NCBI RefSeq assembly: GCF_020379485.1
Contig: NC_063449.1
Span: 36,081,473 to 36,145,472, forward strand
Reading direction: 5' to 3'
Source of the DNA: Brassica napus
Taxonomy: Eukaryota > Streptophyta > Magnoliopsida > Brassicales > Brassicaceae
DNA length: 64,000 nt
Part shown: positions 35,688-47,132 of the stretch, one piece after another
Numbering within the stretch: position 1 is the first letter of the stretch
Layout of the letters: the number at the start of each line of letters is the position of its first letter
Program-made: the position numbers and the translations under genes
The notes under the pieces: model-generated
Seen by the model: the letters and a program-made list of their open reading frames with translations, nothing else
The model's database searches: none
Told to the model about the DNA's origin: nothing

Positions 35688-37040
35688 TGCTGCAAATTCC
35701 ATCCAGAAACAAACAAAAATGTTTAAATTTTTTTTTTTTCAAATCAAGCGAGACCTACATGAGATATCGAAGAAGCACACAAACCCTAACCTGGATTTGG
35801 TGTTATTTATAAAACAGGACGTCGATTTTGCTAGAAAGATAAGAGAGTTTTACAAGAAACATCGACGTTGATTCGATGAGGACTTCCAAAAACAATATCG
35901 ACAGATCCATCCGTTGTTTTCGGATGACCGATTTCATCGCTGCTCCTTTGCTTTCTTTAGGATTCTTGATTCTTCCTTCCTTCGAATTTCTCACACATGA
36001 CGTATCCTTCCTTCTCCATTTTTTTTGTTTTGTTTTACTCCCTATATGTTCTATTGATTTACATTTTTAACCAGTAACTATTGCTTGCGATATTTCGACT
36101 AAAAGCGAAGAACCAAACTAAAAAAAGAAGTAATGCGAACTACTCGAATCAAACCAAGTGAGTTTTATGGTTCTTAATGATAAATTCATAATCAATTCTA
36201 TTAGAATTATTCAATACCAGAAATAACCGATGTTTAACCTAATCGGAATATTCGAATGCTGAGGTCTAGTCAACAACTTTTTTTATATATTTCAAATTTA
36301 CATATGAGTTATTGTATGTGGCTAAATTAGTACAAGTCACTAGGTTATAAACTTTCAGTTTGGTGTGTTTCATGTGTTTTTATCGTACTATATATTAAAA
36401 ACAAATTAAAAATAATTGAGAACGACTGGGAAACCAGGATTGTTAAATATTATTTTTGTGTGAACTGATGATAGCTATAAGCGAATCTTAGATGCGACTG
36501 ACATTTTTGTATACAAGATATTGTATATTATTATGTAGAGGAATGGTACGATATAGCCTAATATGACAAAAATAACGTGTGGCATGTTGAAACGAATGGA
36601 CTTACGTAACTTTGAATCTAGAAGAGTTGGGGTTGGCGTATAATTGAAATCAGTGGACATGATGAACTTGGGGGAATCTGGCTAGTGACTAATTGAACAG
36701 ACAGAGTGGCTGCTGGACAATAATTAAAGAGAAGCCGATTCCAATTTTATTTCGTTTTGTTGTATTCTTCCTAATCGTACGTTTGAAATTAATATCATAA
36801 GCTGTCACATTATATATTATTATTTTCTATGGATGATATTAATTTCGAATTAGCTCTTCAATCTCTAAATGACCTGCTGTTTAGTCATATAAAGGAATAT
36901 ACTATATGCCCACTCCTCGTCTTTGACTGAAAATAAATCTAAAAGTTGGCCGTTTCTTCGACTGGTGTATGATGCTTAAATATCTATTAACGTACAATTT
37001 ATTTTTAACTTACATGTAGTTTTTTTTCTGGTCATCAAGG
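35688..37040. other. 5' flank of the CAR gene and spacer
   Basis: No further gene is supported. At about 36180-36275 there is hAT-like text ending TCGAATGCTGAGGTCTA, probably a decayed relative of the elements at 27068 and 28442. The rest is AT-rich. Confidence 0.4.
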
Positions 37041-37200
37041 CTCTAATATAATGGTCACAAGGCCACTATCATAGCTTTCATATAGGAGGTTCGACTCCAG
37101 GTAAATTAGGAATGACATGGAAGATTTTGAGCTACTTCGCCATCTACTCCTACCATGTATTAAATGTAGATCTTTTGTTTTCTTTTTTTTTTTGGTGTAA
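37041..37200 (+). mobile_element. Possible tRNA-derived SINE
   Basis: GGAGGTTCGACTCCAGG at 37086-37102 looks like a B box, preceded about 45 bases earlier by an A-box-like TATAATGGTCACAAGG. A T-rich tail follows at 37178-37195. No target duplication was confirmed. Confidence 0.45.
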
Positions 37201-37586
37201 GTGATTGTATAATATTGTAATTTATAATGAAACAAAAATATTTCCATATATAAAACCACTTTTATCAACTAAAAATGTTACAATGGACAAACTAGAAAAC
37301 AAAAACAGAAAATTTGAAAAGTATATCAAATCAACAAACACTTGAAACTTGAGTTTATTACCGTCCTATATCATTAATATAAGCACTAAATTGTCGGTTT
37401 AGTTAGCAGGGTCTTTGTGTTACAAAAAAAAGTTAGCAGGGTCTTTATAAAATTTTATCTTGTCTACAGAATAAATATTAGCATAACAAAAATGAGTTTG
37501 ATATGAATGATATGAGTAAAGATCATTCATTGTGGGCATGGTAAACTGAATTAAATTCAACAAAAACTGCTGAATTAAAAAGATGG

Positions 37587-37620
<34 letters not shown>

Positions 37621-37892
37621 CAAAATAAATTTGTGAACTGTTTATTGGTTATATACAAACACATGCACATATACATGACAAATAAAAAATATCTTTCTCG
37701 AGGTAATAAAGATTTTGCTTCTTTTTCACGACGGTACTTGAATTCAGAACTGGATCAGGAATTACTTTTTTATTTCGCGGATACTAAGACTATCTCCGAT
37801 GTATTTCTCTATTTTTATCTCTAAAATAGAAAAACTTTATAATATAGACGAGTTTTACTTCAATGTATTTCCCTAAAATAAAAATATCTACA

Positions 37893-40135
37893 TCTTCTAT
37901 ATATTAATTGAGAAGCATTTGAAAAATTAGAACCTTAATTTTGTATTAATTAAAAAAAACCCCAAATCTTAGGTGACATTTTAAATGCCTTCTAAATTTT
38001 ATTTCAAATAATTCTAGAGCATCTAATATAAAGTATAGTTTAATCTAAAGGTGTCACATTATTTTATAATTATATAACACTAGAGAACATTATATTAACC
38101 AAAAATATAGGAAGTGTGTATTTTTCCCTTAAATAAAAGCTACGGAATTACCTAATATGATTTACATATATAAGGCAATTAATAATTATGAATAATAATG
38201 ATTTGATAACAATTTTTGCATCCTTCTTCATTTTTGTTTAAATTTATATTATTAAAAAAAATTAAACAATCGCATTAACCATATAATAAAAAAATTAGAT
38301 TTTTTTTATATGTTATATTTTTAATTTTTTAAAATGACTTTAAATTACAAAAATGAGGAAACCTTATATGTTATTTTTTTTTTTAAATGACTTTAAAATA
38401 CAAAAATGAGGACACCTTATATGTTATATTTTTCTTATATGTTAGAATTTTCTTATATGTTATATTTTAAATTTTTTTAAAACGACTTTAAATTACAAAA
38501 ATGTAAGTTTACCTTAAATAAACGACTAAAAACATTAAAATGACATGTATCAATTCGATGGTTGATTTGAAAGCTTTCAAAACCATATGCAAGATAAAAT
38601 TCAAAATAATTTAACTGTGGAAACAATACTGTTAACTTTTTTCAAAAATGTATTCGATGAAAAAAATAAAGTTTTTATGTCATAATTTGTTTAATGTTCA
38701 CTAGAGAACATTATATTAACTTAAAATATAAGAAGTGTGTATTCTTTCCTTAAATAAAAGTTACAGAATTACCTAATATGATTTACATATATATGACAAT
38801 TGATGATTATGAATAATAAAGATTTGATAACAATTTTTGCATCCTTCTTCATTTTTGTTTAATTTTATATTTTTTAAAAAAATAAACAATCACATTAACC
38901 ATATAATAAAAAAATTAGATGTTTTCTTATATGTTATATTTTGAATTTTTTTAAATGATTTTAAATTAAAAAAATGAGGAAACCTTATATGTTATATATT
39001 TCTTTAAAACCACTTTAAACTACAAAAATGAGGATACCTTATATGTTATATTTTTCTTATATGCTATATTTTTTTATATGTTATATTTTGAATTTTTTAA
39101 AATGGCTTTAAACTATAAAAATGTAAGTTTTTCTTAAGTATACGACTAAAAACATTGAAATGACATGTATCAGTTCGATGGTTAATTTGAAAGCTTGCAA
39201 AACCATATGTAAGATAAAAGTCAAAATAATTCAAATGTGAAAACAATACTGTTCACATTTTCAAGTATGTGTTCGAGGGGAAAAATAAGGTTTTTATGTC
39301 ATAATTTGTTTAATGTCCACTAGAGAACATTATATTAACCTAAAATATAAGAAGTGTGTATTATTTCCCTAAATAAAAGCTACTAAATTACCTAATATTA
39401 TTTACATATATATGGCAATTAATAATTATGAATAATAAAGATTTGATAACAATTTTTGCATCCTTCTTCATTTTGTTTAATTTTATATTATTAAATAAAT
39501 AAACAATCACATTAACCATATAATAAAAAAATAGATTTTTTCTTATATGTTATATTTTAAATTTTTTAAAATGACTTTAAATTATAAAAATCAGGAAACC
39601 TTATATGTTATATTTAAAAAAAAAACGAATTTAAAATGCAAAAATGAGGACACCTTATATGTTATATTTTTCTTATATGTTAGATTTTTTCTTATATATT
39701 ATATTTTGAATTTTTTAAAACGATTTTAAATTAATGTAAGTTTTCCGTAAGTATACGACTAAAAACATTAAAATGACATGTATCAATTCGATGGTTGATT
39801 TGAAAACTTTCAAAACCATATAGAAGATAAAAGTCAAAATAATTCAACTGTGAAAACAATACTGTTCACTTTTTTCAAGAATGTGTTCGATGGAAAAAAT
39901 AAGGTTTTTATGTCATAATTTGTTTAATGTTCAATCCGATCAACCCATGATGTATTAATTATAATTTTGTTCCATTATTTTTAATAAAAATTGATCCGAT
40001 TCATCGGAAAGAAATTATATAATAACAACAAAAAATATTTTATATATATAAATAAAATGATCAAATATATAAAAGAAACTATCGATAATATATACAAATA
40101 AACTTATCATGCGCAAGACGCATGTCTTATCTTAG
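37893..40135 (+). mobile_element. Non-autonomous Helitron, 2243 bp
   Basis: The 5' end TCTTCTATATATTAATTGAG follows an A. The 3' end has the hairpin ATGCGCAAGACGCAT (40110-40124), then TCTTAT and CTTAG before T at 40136. Insertion between A and T is as expected for Helitrons. No Rep/helicase ORF. The interior is mainly three tandem units of about 619 bp. Confidence 0.8.
38080..39935. repeat. Three tandem units of about 619 bp inside the Helitron
   Basis: Units begin with CTAGAGAACATTATATTAAC at 38080, 38701 and 39320. Each includes, in order, GAAGTGTGTATT, AATTACCTAATATGATTTAC, GATTTGATAACAATTTTTGC, repeated CCTTATATGTTATATTTTT phrases, CGACTAAAAACATT and TTTTTATGTCATAATTTGTTTAATGT. Similarity between units looks high (estimated by eye at about 90 percent). 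Confidence 0.85.
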
Positions 40136-40294
40136 TATAGAGTAAAATATAGAGGAATGTTATTTTTTCTTCTATAAATAGAAAAAAAATAGCAATCTCT
40201 ATTTTAGAGGCAAAGATAGAAATGAGTTGGAGTGATTTTGCCTCTAAATATTATTATAGAGGTAAAAATGAAAGTGGATTGGAGATGTTCTAAC

Positions 40295-40680
40295 ACGTTA
40301 TATTTGGGACACGTAGCTACACGATAAATCATACAAGATGTTAATTAACCGGACAAAATTAGTGGGACACTGAGCGGCTCAGGATAAGACATGGAAGAGA
40401 TGACGATGATAAGAGGTGATATAGATCAAGAGATCATAGTGCATGGAGATGAGACTCATAGCTGTCTGAAACTTACGACATCTGTATCTGTGCTTCGTTG
40501 GTTTTGGTCCTATCCGTCATGTGCTCTCTCTATCTGTAACTTTATTTATAAACATTTAGCTTGGCTCTGCACCATTCAAAGATCATGGCCCATATGATGC
40601 TCTCTGCACTTGATTCTGATTTCATATTTATTCCATTTACCTACACATATAGTTTAACAATACTATGAGAAAATTGATTG
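40295..40680. other. Spacer
   Basis: A short frame at 40391-40597 has no recognised domain. No other feature is supported. Confidence 0.35.
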
Positions 40681-40682
40681 TA

Positions 40683-40925
40683 CTTTTCATTCCTAAAATA
40701 TTCATATTCTAGTTTTTTCACACATTTTAATAAAACATGTTAAATTTGCATATTTTTTTGTTCATCTCCTTTCCACAATTTTAAACCAAGAAAAAATCAA
40801 TTAGTGCAATTAAAATTTTTGAAGTTTGCAATTAGTTAATAAAACATGCATTGAAAATGTAAAAAATGAATCTTTTAGAAACAAAAATTTTCTCTAGAAT
40901 ATGTATATTTAAATAACGGAGGGAG
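40683..40925. mobile_element. Stowaway-like MITE
   Basis: The right end AACGGAGGGAG is followed by TA. Its reverse complement pairs with the left end, where TACTTTTCATTCCTAAAATA is followed by TTCATATTCTAG, matching TACTCCCTCCGTTATTTAAA followed by TATACATATTCTAG. TA target duplications at 40681-40682 and 40926-40927 fit a Tc1/mariner-type element. Confidence 0.7.
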
Positions 40926-40934
40926 TAAGATATT

Positions 40935-41169
40935 TTTTTTTTTTTTTTTTTTGATAATCCAGGGTTCCCCGCTTCGCGGGTCATTCCCTGAGCCCGGTCA
41001 GGCAGCGGGCCAGCTTCACCTGGGAGGTTTTTTCCTGAACCCGAAGGCCCAGTACCCACTTTAGTGACAGGGATGAGCAGTTCGCCTCCGGCTGGCGTCG
41101 AACCCGGAAGCATGACAATTGGCCCCCAAGGCTCTAACCAGTAGAGCTGACTCATCCCGTCAAAGGGAT
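40935..41169 (-). mobile_element. tRNA-derived SINE with target duplication
   Basis: On the minus strand the head reads GAGTCAGCTCTACTGGTTAG (A box) and about 50 bases later CCGGGTTCGACGCC (B box), and the element ends with an A tail (T at 40933-40952). Target duplication TAAGATATT occurs at 40926-40934 and 41170-41178. It is a different SINE family from the one at 5371. It lies directly beside the end of the MITE at 40683-40925. The 121-residue frame across it is incidental. Confidence 0.85.
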
Positions 41170-41435
41170 TAAGATATTGATGCAAAGGATTCGACATCTT
41201 TATAGAGTGTATCTTCCGCCGTTCCTAGTTAATGCGTTTGTCCGGCGATATTTTAGATTCGACTAACCCAAATTAATTAAGTTTTTAATTAACAAAGTTC
41301 TGTTATATTCTGATCACTTATATACCAAGTCCTTACACAAAGATGTATTTAGGTATATGCCACAAATCAAAGCAAAGCTGTCGCGAGAGTGCAATTTAAC
41401 CATGTTAGATGTTGCGTGTACCTCTGAAAGATTTA

Positions 41436-42116
41436 TTCCTGGGTTCACCCCTAAGGTGAATCTCTAAGTTCACCAACCAATAGGATTGTGTTATTTCATA
41501 TTCGATATCTTTTAAAAAAGAAAACAAAATATTGTCAAATTATATTATCTTTTTGAAATTAAAAGATAAAAAGAAATAAATAAAAAATAGTAGTAATTAA
41601 AAAAATATATTTTTAACGTCATCAGCAAAACATTAAACCCTAAATCCTAATCCCTAAACCCTAAATCCTAAACCCTAAACTCTTGGGTAAACCCTAAACT
41701 CTAAGATAAATCTTAAACTTTAGGATAAATCTTAAACTCTAAATCAAAATCAATAAACACTAAAACACTCAAGGGTTTAGGGTTTAGGATTTAGGGTTTA
41801 GAGTTTTAGGGTTTAGTGTTTTTATTTAGAGTTTAGGATTTACCCAAGGGTTTAAAATTTATCCAAAGGTTTAGGGTTTACCCAAGGGTTAGGGTTTACC
41901 CAAGGATTTAGGGTTTAGGATTTAGAGTTTAGGGATTAGGATTTAAGGTTTAGTGTTTTGCTGACGACGTTAAAAAGATTTTTTTAATTCTTTTCACTTT
42001 TTTATTTTAAAAACATAATAAAACTTGATAATATTTTGTTTCTTTTTTTAAAAGATATCAAATTTAAAATAATGATATTCTATTGGCTGGTGAATTCTAG
42101 GGGGTGAACCCAAAAA
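41436..42116. mobile_element. Fold-back MITE with inverted telomere-like repeats
   Basis: Ends TTCCTGGGTTCACCCCTAAG and, reverse-complemented, TTTTTGGGTTCACCCCCTAG are inverted repeats that continue through ACCAATAGGATT and GATATCTTTTAAAAAA. Inward, the left half carries many CCCTAAA units (41634-41760) and the right half TTTAGGG units (41768-41960), so the palindrome spans the whole 680 bp. Both halves share the punctuated phrase CTTGGGTAAACCC and the block AACGTCATCAGCAAAACA. Not a chromosome end. Confidence 0.8.
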
Positions 42117-44285
42117 TAACTCTCTCATAAATATCACTAGCGCAACTAAAAGATGAATTTTGGTACAACTCTCCTCGAACTTCTTGCTTCGTATTCTGAA
42201 ATAATATAATATAAAGTATTATTCCACAGAGACGAGGTTTCTAAGATTTGTAAAACATAGTTCTAAAATAGAAGAAACGTGTAATTTCTCAAGTTTAAAA
42301 TGGGCAGATTTGTATCGGTGGAACCTAAAAGCAGCCAGGATCAGAGCAATGGTCCAACGCATGACACGTTATGCTCTTTCGCTAACGCCGCCTCATGTTG
42401 CTCAACTTCGATAACGACCGTATACCAGATTTGTCAACTACACTAGCTAGTAGTAATCCGTGATGTGGGCAGGGTGAAATACTTGGGTAAATTAAATGTT
42501 TCGATTCAGTTTTTCCGTTTTTCTGTTAATACAAACTAGTTACCATATTAAACTCATATTTTGTTCGGTTTATATATTATCGGTTTTTAGCTTATAAAAA
42601 ATTACTGTAATTTAATTTATACTATTTTACCAACAGTAATGTATTTTATTATTAGTATATAAAAATATACAAATTATAACACACGTTATAAAAATAACAA
42701 AAAACATATGAAATTAGTGAAAGTTATATTTATAGTGAATGATAATGTAGTAAAAGTCTGTACGACCTCCTTTCAGTTGTACAAGTCTTTTTCGATGATG
42801 TTGTTTCATCGAGCTCTTTCGGTATAAATATTTTTATGATCATGTTTTATCGAGTTCATGTTTAAACTTTTTCGAAGATGTTGTTTCATCAAATTTATGT
42901 CGATGATAATAAACATATTAGAGTTTTAATCGCAAAGTAAGAACACGTTTAATGGATAGTAGAAACTGTAATAAATGTTTTACATTAAATGTCAACTTGG
43001 TCAGAAAAGTTTTATGCAAATGTCACGTTAGCATTCTAATGTTTAAATAATTGCAAAGCTGGCACGTCACAATATCAATATATTACAAATATGAAAATAT
43101 TTATTACAAATGCTTACTTTTTAACATATATATATATATATATATATATATAAAGGATATATCACCAAAACAAAAGATAGCTCGATATGATAGTCTCAAA
43201 AGAAATCAACTTCATCATCTTCTCTGTATATCCGCCCAGATCCTCGGTTATTTGTTTGTTTATATGTTGTAAATATTTTAATTACAGTATAGATCTTATG
43301 TATAAGTTCTAAGGAGAAAAAAAAAAGTTTTAAGGAGACACTTTAAAAAGTTGCCGTATATCTCTACCATCCATAACAAAAGCTCTAGCATCTATGCCAG
43401 TCTAATAAAACAACAACTCAATTAGAATGACTTGCCAAAAATAGCTAGATCGTAAAAGGCAACACAAAAAAGAGTTAACTTTCGTGTCAACACAAATGCA
43501 AACGCACAAATTATTATTTTGACACAGGAAACGCATAAATTTATTATCCTTTAAACATATATATTATGAATTTTATACTACTTTGTCAGCCGTTCAAAAA
43601 AAAAAGCCGTTCAAAAAAATACTACTTTGTCATGTTTTTAAATAGTGAATCTTCTATATTTCATTATTATTATTTTGTACTTATTTACAAGTAACTACAT
43701 AGTAGATATTTTACCAAAAAACTACATATTAGATGTTGGTTGTGTTAAAATTATAACTAAAAGCAACAAATTTCATTAATCCACTAAAACCCAGATTTTA
43801 ATAATTGTTTACATGTTGTCAAAAAAAAAATTGCTTACACTCAGCTCAAATGTTTTCACTACTGAAATTGTCCGGAAAATCTTCAACCAGTTCATATTAA
43901 GATAACTGTACGAAATATCGCTTAAAAGATATACTATTTATGTATATCAGATTATCAGTGGATTATAACGTTGAAAACAAAAATAACTGAAGTAACAGAC
44001 AAATATTAAATGAGGATCCTCTCAAAATTAATACTATGATCACAAAGATATTTCCGTACTAAATTTAGATTAGGAACTGATTTATATTTATCAAATAAAA
44101 ATTATCATAAAGAATAATAACATATCAGTATCTACATATAAATGATATTATCTAATAAATTTAACAAGCATGGATAATTCCATCAGCTACAATACTATTG
44201 TACAATTCATCTGATACACAAATATATAAACGTAGTCGATTATTATCTTCTTCTTCTTTTTTGAACAACCTATTATTATATACTA
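42117..44285. other. AT-rich intergenic stretch, no gene seen
   Basis: It contains a TA microsatellite at 43122-43152 and decayed TTCGGTT-type repeat text at 42473-42600. No protein-coding feature is credible. Confidence 0.4.
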
Positions 44286-44535
44286 CTCCTTCTATTTCAA
44301 AATACATGAAATTGTAAGATTATGTACAATTATTAAAAAACTTGTTTTTTTATCTTAAAAATATCATTAAAATATAATATAAAAGTTATTCAACCAATCA
44401 CAAAACAAACTATAAAATATTATTAGGCAGATAGTTTTTTGATAAAGCTAAAAAATACATTGGTATATGAAAACACCATCTATTTTGAAACATCAAAAAT
44501 TTTCTAAATTATGGTCTATTTAAAAACGGAGGGAG
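44286..44535. mobile_element. Stowaway-like MITE, 250 bp
   Basis: Ends CTCCTTCTATTTCAAAATAC and, reverse-complemented, CTCCCTCCGTTTTTAAATAG, with TA duplications at 44284-44285 and 44536-44537. Internally the pairing continues for about 30 bases per side. Non-coding; sits about 750 bases upstream of the DUF7054-type gene. Confidence 0.8.
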
Positions 44536-44599
44536 TATATATTTTTAATCATCTACAATTTCACAAAAAACCGAACTTCTATATAAAAATGTGCGAATA

Positions 44600-45033
44600 C
44601 ATTGAACCGAACCGACTCGGTCGATACACGGCAAAACAAAACACTAATCCTCAATTACCAAAGTACCCCTAACCCTAACCACGTATTTAAATATCTCTTC
44701 TCCCTTCAGCTCAACAACCACATTCATTCGTTCTTCTCTGTTCCTCTGCTTCGCGAAAACCAAAAGCGCCTTCTTTCTTCTTCGATTTCGATCTTAAATC
44801 TCTCTCTGTGGAATCGTTTGTGAATGGTGGAAACGAATCCGACCGGTGGTAATTCTACGCTCTCCCTTCCCATCGAAAGGGCGAGCCTTCTCTCTGCATC
44901 CTCTGTTTTCGCTTTCGGCTCCTGCAAAGAAGGCTGGTACTTCCGCTGCTTCGGCATCGACCCGTGAATCCAATCTCGATCTGAGATCCGCTGCCTTTTG
45001 TTTTCTTTTTTTTTTTTGAAAATTTTGGAAAAG
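44600..45033 (+). promoter_or_regulatory. Promoter and leader of the DUF7054-type gene
   Basis: Telo-box-like CCTAACCCTAACC at 44668-44680 is closely followed by a TATA-like TATTTAAATA at 44685-44694. A pyrimidine-rich leader follows. An upstream ORF of about 48 codons starts at the ATG at 44824 and stops before the main start, which could reduce translation of the main ORF or lie in an alternative first exon. Confidence 0.5.
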
Positions 45034-45543
45034 ATGTTGCTTTACAACAAGCAGAAGAAGAACCAGAACGCAAAGGGAAACAGAATCCTTATCAGCGTTA
45101 CGGTTCTTGGTAGCGCCGGTCCGATCCGGTTCGTTGCTTACGAGGAAGATCTCGTCGCTTCTGTTGTTGATACTGCTCTTAAATGCTACGCTCGCGAAGG
45201 TCGTCTTCCTCTTCTCGGTTCCGATTTCAATGATTTCCTTCTCTACTGTCCAATGTTTGGACCTGAAGGTAAACCGAATCAATTTTTCTCGATTCGAATT
45301 GATTTTTGTTAATTGAATTGGTTTACTGAACCGGGTTTTGGTTTTGTTGCGATAGCTTTAAGCGCGTGGAGTGCGATTGGATCGCTTGGTGCAAGGAACT
45401 TTACTCTGTGTAGGAAACCAGAGGATACGAAGGTGGTCAAGGAAGGTGATGGAAAATCTAATTCCATTAATGGTGCAAAGAAAGGAGGAAGCTTGAAGGC
45501 TTGGATCAACAAGTCCTTTAGCCTCAAAGTCTCCAGCCATTGA
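45034..45543 (+). CDS. Small DUF7054-type protein (At1g70780/At4g22758-like)
   Basis: Exons 45034-45268 and 45356-45543 join to 140 codons and stop. The product begins MLLYNKQKKN, has a ubiquitin-like-fold-type region with RILISVTVLGSAGPIRFVAYEEDLVASVVDTAL, then the conserved LPLLGSDFNDFLLYC and SAIGSLGARNFTLCRKP, and a basic tail ending SLKAWINKSFSLKVSSH. These are hallmark segments of a plant family of unknown function. The start is set by the family N-terminus; an in-frame upstream ATG at 44998 adds twelve hydrophobic residues not expected in the family. An AATAAA lies at 45684-45689. From memory, it lies beside CAR and DUF2359 genes in Arabidopsis as well, which supports the call. Confidence 0.85.
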
Positions 45544-46205
45544 ACATCTTTTTTTTTCAGACAAAGACAAACAAGTATTTATGTTTCTTTTACTTTGCTT
45601 TTTGATTTGATTCCGAACTCTGTATGAAGCTTCCATTGACATTGAAGCTTCTTTTTTTTTCCTTACATCTCTCATTCTCCGGTAATAAAGAAGTTTTTAT
45701 TTTGTGTTCTTGTCGTAAAGTGTCATGTGGTATAAGAGAGAACAACGTCATTGTCGAATCCATATATAAAAGTGATCAAATCTGTTTTGATATAAAAAAG
45801 AAAAGAAACTTTGGTTCGGAAGAAACAAGAAAAGTACAAATGAATGATGAATACAGAAAGATTCCGTACCTACTTGTACTCTTCTCTGCCTCTTCGTGGG
45901 TTCTACAGTCTTGCCGTGCTTCACTTCTTATTCGTATCACCACACGCTTTGTTTTATTTATTTCTTTCCACCTTTCCTTTTGCAACACGGAGATTTCTAG
46001 ATACTTCGACGATAACTGAAACGACACGATGGGTTTTGTCTTCGCTGTTAGTGGCCAACCAACATGTGTACATCAAGGTAATGTTTGAGATAAAGTAAAC
46101 TAGTATGACCCATCTAAGCTCTCGGTTACACATAATCATAATTTACTGCCAAAGTAAGTAAATCTAAGCTCTCGGTTATATAGTCTTATCCGTTTCTTTC
46201 TCTAG
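45544..46205. other. 3' flank and spacer before the DUF2359-type exon
   Basis: Possible decayed upstream exons of the DUF2359-type gene may lie here (a GT follows an open stretch at about 46076), but I could not match them to the family. Confidence 0.35.
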
Positions 46206-46388
46206 TCCGTGACCGAAAACATTGATTGCTGCAAGCACTGGGACTGTCTCTACAAGGAGATTTTAGAAGCTAGTGTTGCTGTTCATAAAAAGCTTGTAGG
46301 CGAATCGAAGGAGCACTCTGTCAAGATATCATCATCACAGAGTAGTGCTCTCACTCTCAACCGAACTATGAAGAGTTTCAGGCTAAAG
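46206..46388 (+). pseudogene. Exon of a DUF2359-type (At1g70770/At1g23170-like) gene
   Basis: A 61-codon open exon bounded by AG and GT reads SVTENIDCCKHWDCLYKEIL, then ASVAVHKKLVGESKEHSVK and ALTLNRTMKSFRLK. This matches the C-terminal region of the plant DUF2359 membrane-associated proteins. The following text at 46449-46500 (LTELEKSV, then stop) looks like a broken version of the final exon. The rest of this gene of some 600 residues is missing from the window, so the exon is a remnant. Confidence 0.7.
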
Positions 46389-47110
46389 GTAATGCCATGA
46401 AACTAACTAATTTCACTTTCTCGCTCATCTCTGAGACTTAGAGAAACATGTAGCCCTTGACTGAGCTAGAAAAGTCGGTTTAGTTCAACAGTATCAAAGG
46501 CTTGTGACGAGACTTATGGAAGCAGAATCCTTTGACGACTACACACAACTGTCCATGTATGTTCTTCACAAGAGAGACACATACGTAGACATTCTTGGAT
46601 TGTCTCCTGTCATAGGGATGTTGAAATCGGCTAACAAGAACATGAATCTCCCACTACACACAACATGCTTTGTTTCCACCACAGCATTAGTTTATGGATT
46701 TACATGATTCTTTTCAACTGTATAGAAAAAAGGCTTTAGCAAAAAAAAAAAAAAAAATGTATAGAAAAAAGGTTTACTTGTTATGTTTGAACTTTGAACC
46801 CTAAAAACTAGTTAGTGTGGAGGAAAACTTCTTTGATTATTAGGTTTTCCATCATTCAAATTTCAAGATTTTGAAACTGGAAATTCCCAATTTTAATAAA
46901 GTTAGTTTGTGCAATGTGATTATTTTCTAAAGATTTTTCTATTTATTGCAACATTAATTCAATTTTTTTTATCAATTTTAATTTAAATTATTATGAATGG
47001 CTTTTGATAAGGAATAAAAGAAGGGCCACTGGATCCCCCACCTCACTGCAACAGCTCTTGATTCAAGATTATTGCTCACTATTTTATACTCTTTCTTTTT
47101 TCCTCTCAGA
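46389..47110. other. Spacer with relic coding text
   Basis: Frames at 46455-46705 may be decayed exon sequence of the DUF2359-type gene or an unrelated fragment. A poly-A stretch at 46740-46757 may be a retroposition scar. Confidence 0.35.
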
Positions 47111-47132
47111 AAAACAATATAATCTTTCAAAA

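Larger units (their letters stand above)
37786..40294. mobile_element. MITE split by a Helitron
   Basis: The outer sequences 37786-37892 and 40136-40294 form one small element. Its ends are inverted: ACTATCTCCGATGTATTTC at the left, with AACATCTCCAATCCACTTTC as the reverse complement of the right. Subterminal text also pairs (ATCTCTAAAATAGA against TCTATTTTAGAGGC). The element is about 265 bp when the Helitron is removed. The superfamily was not determined. Confidence 0.65.

Noticed and set aside
36475..37268. Short minus-strand frames
   Set aside because: They are AT-rich, lack start context, splice sites or domains, and include a SINE-like stretch.
40832..41197. 121-residue reading frame
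   Set aside because: It is a read-through of the minus-strand SINE with its A tail.
44724..45282. Two antisense frames opposite the DUF7054-type gene
   Set aside because: They mirror the coding exon and leader; the sense strand has the family motifs and proper splice sites.
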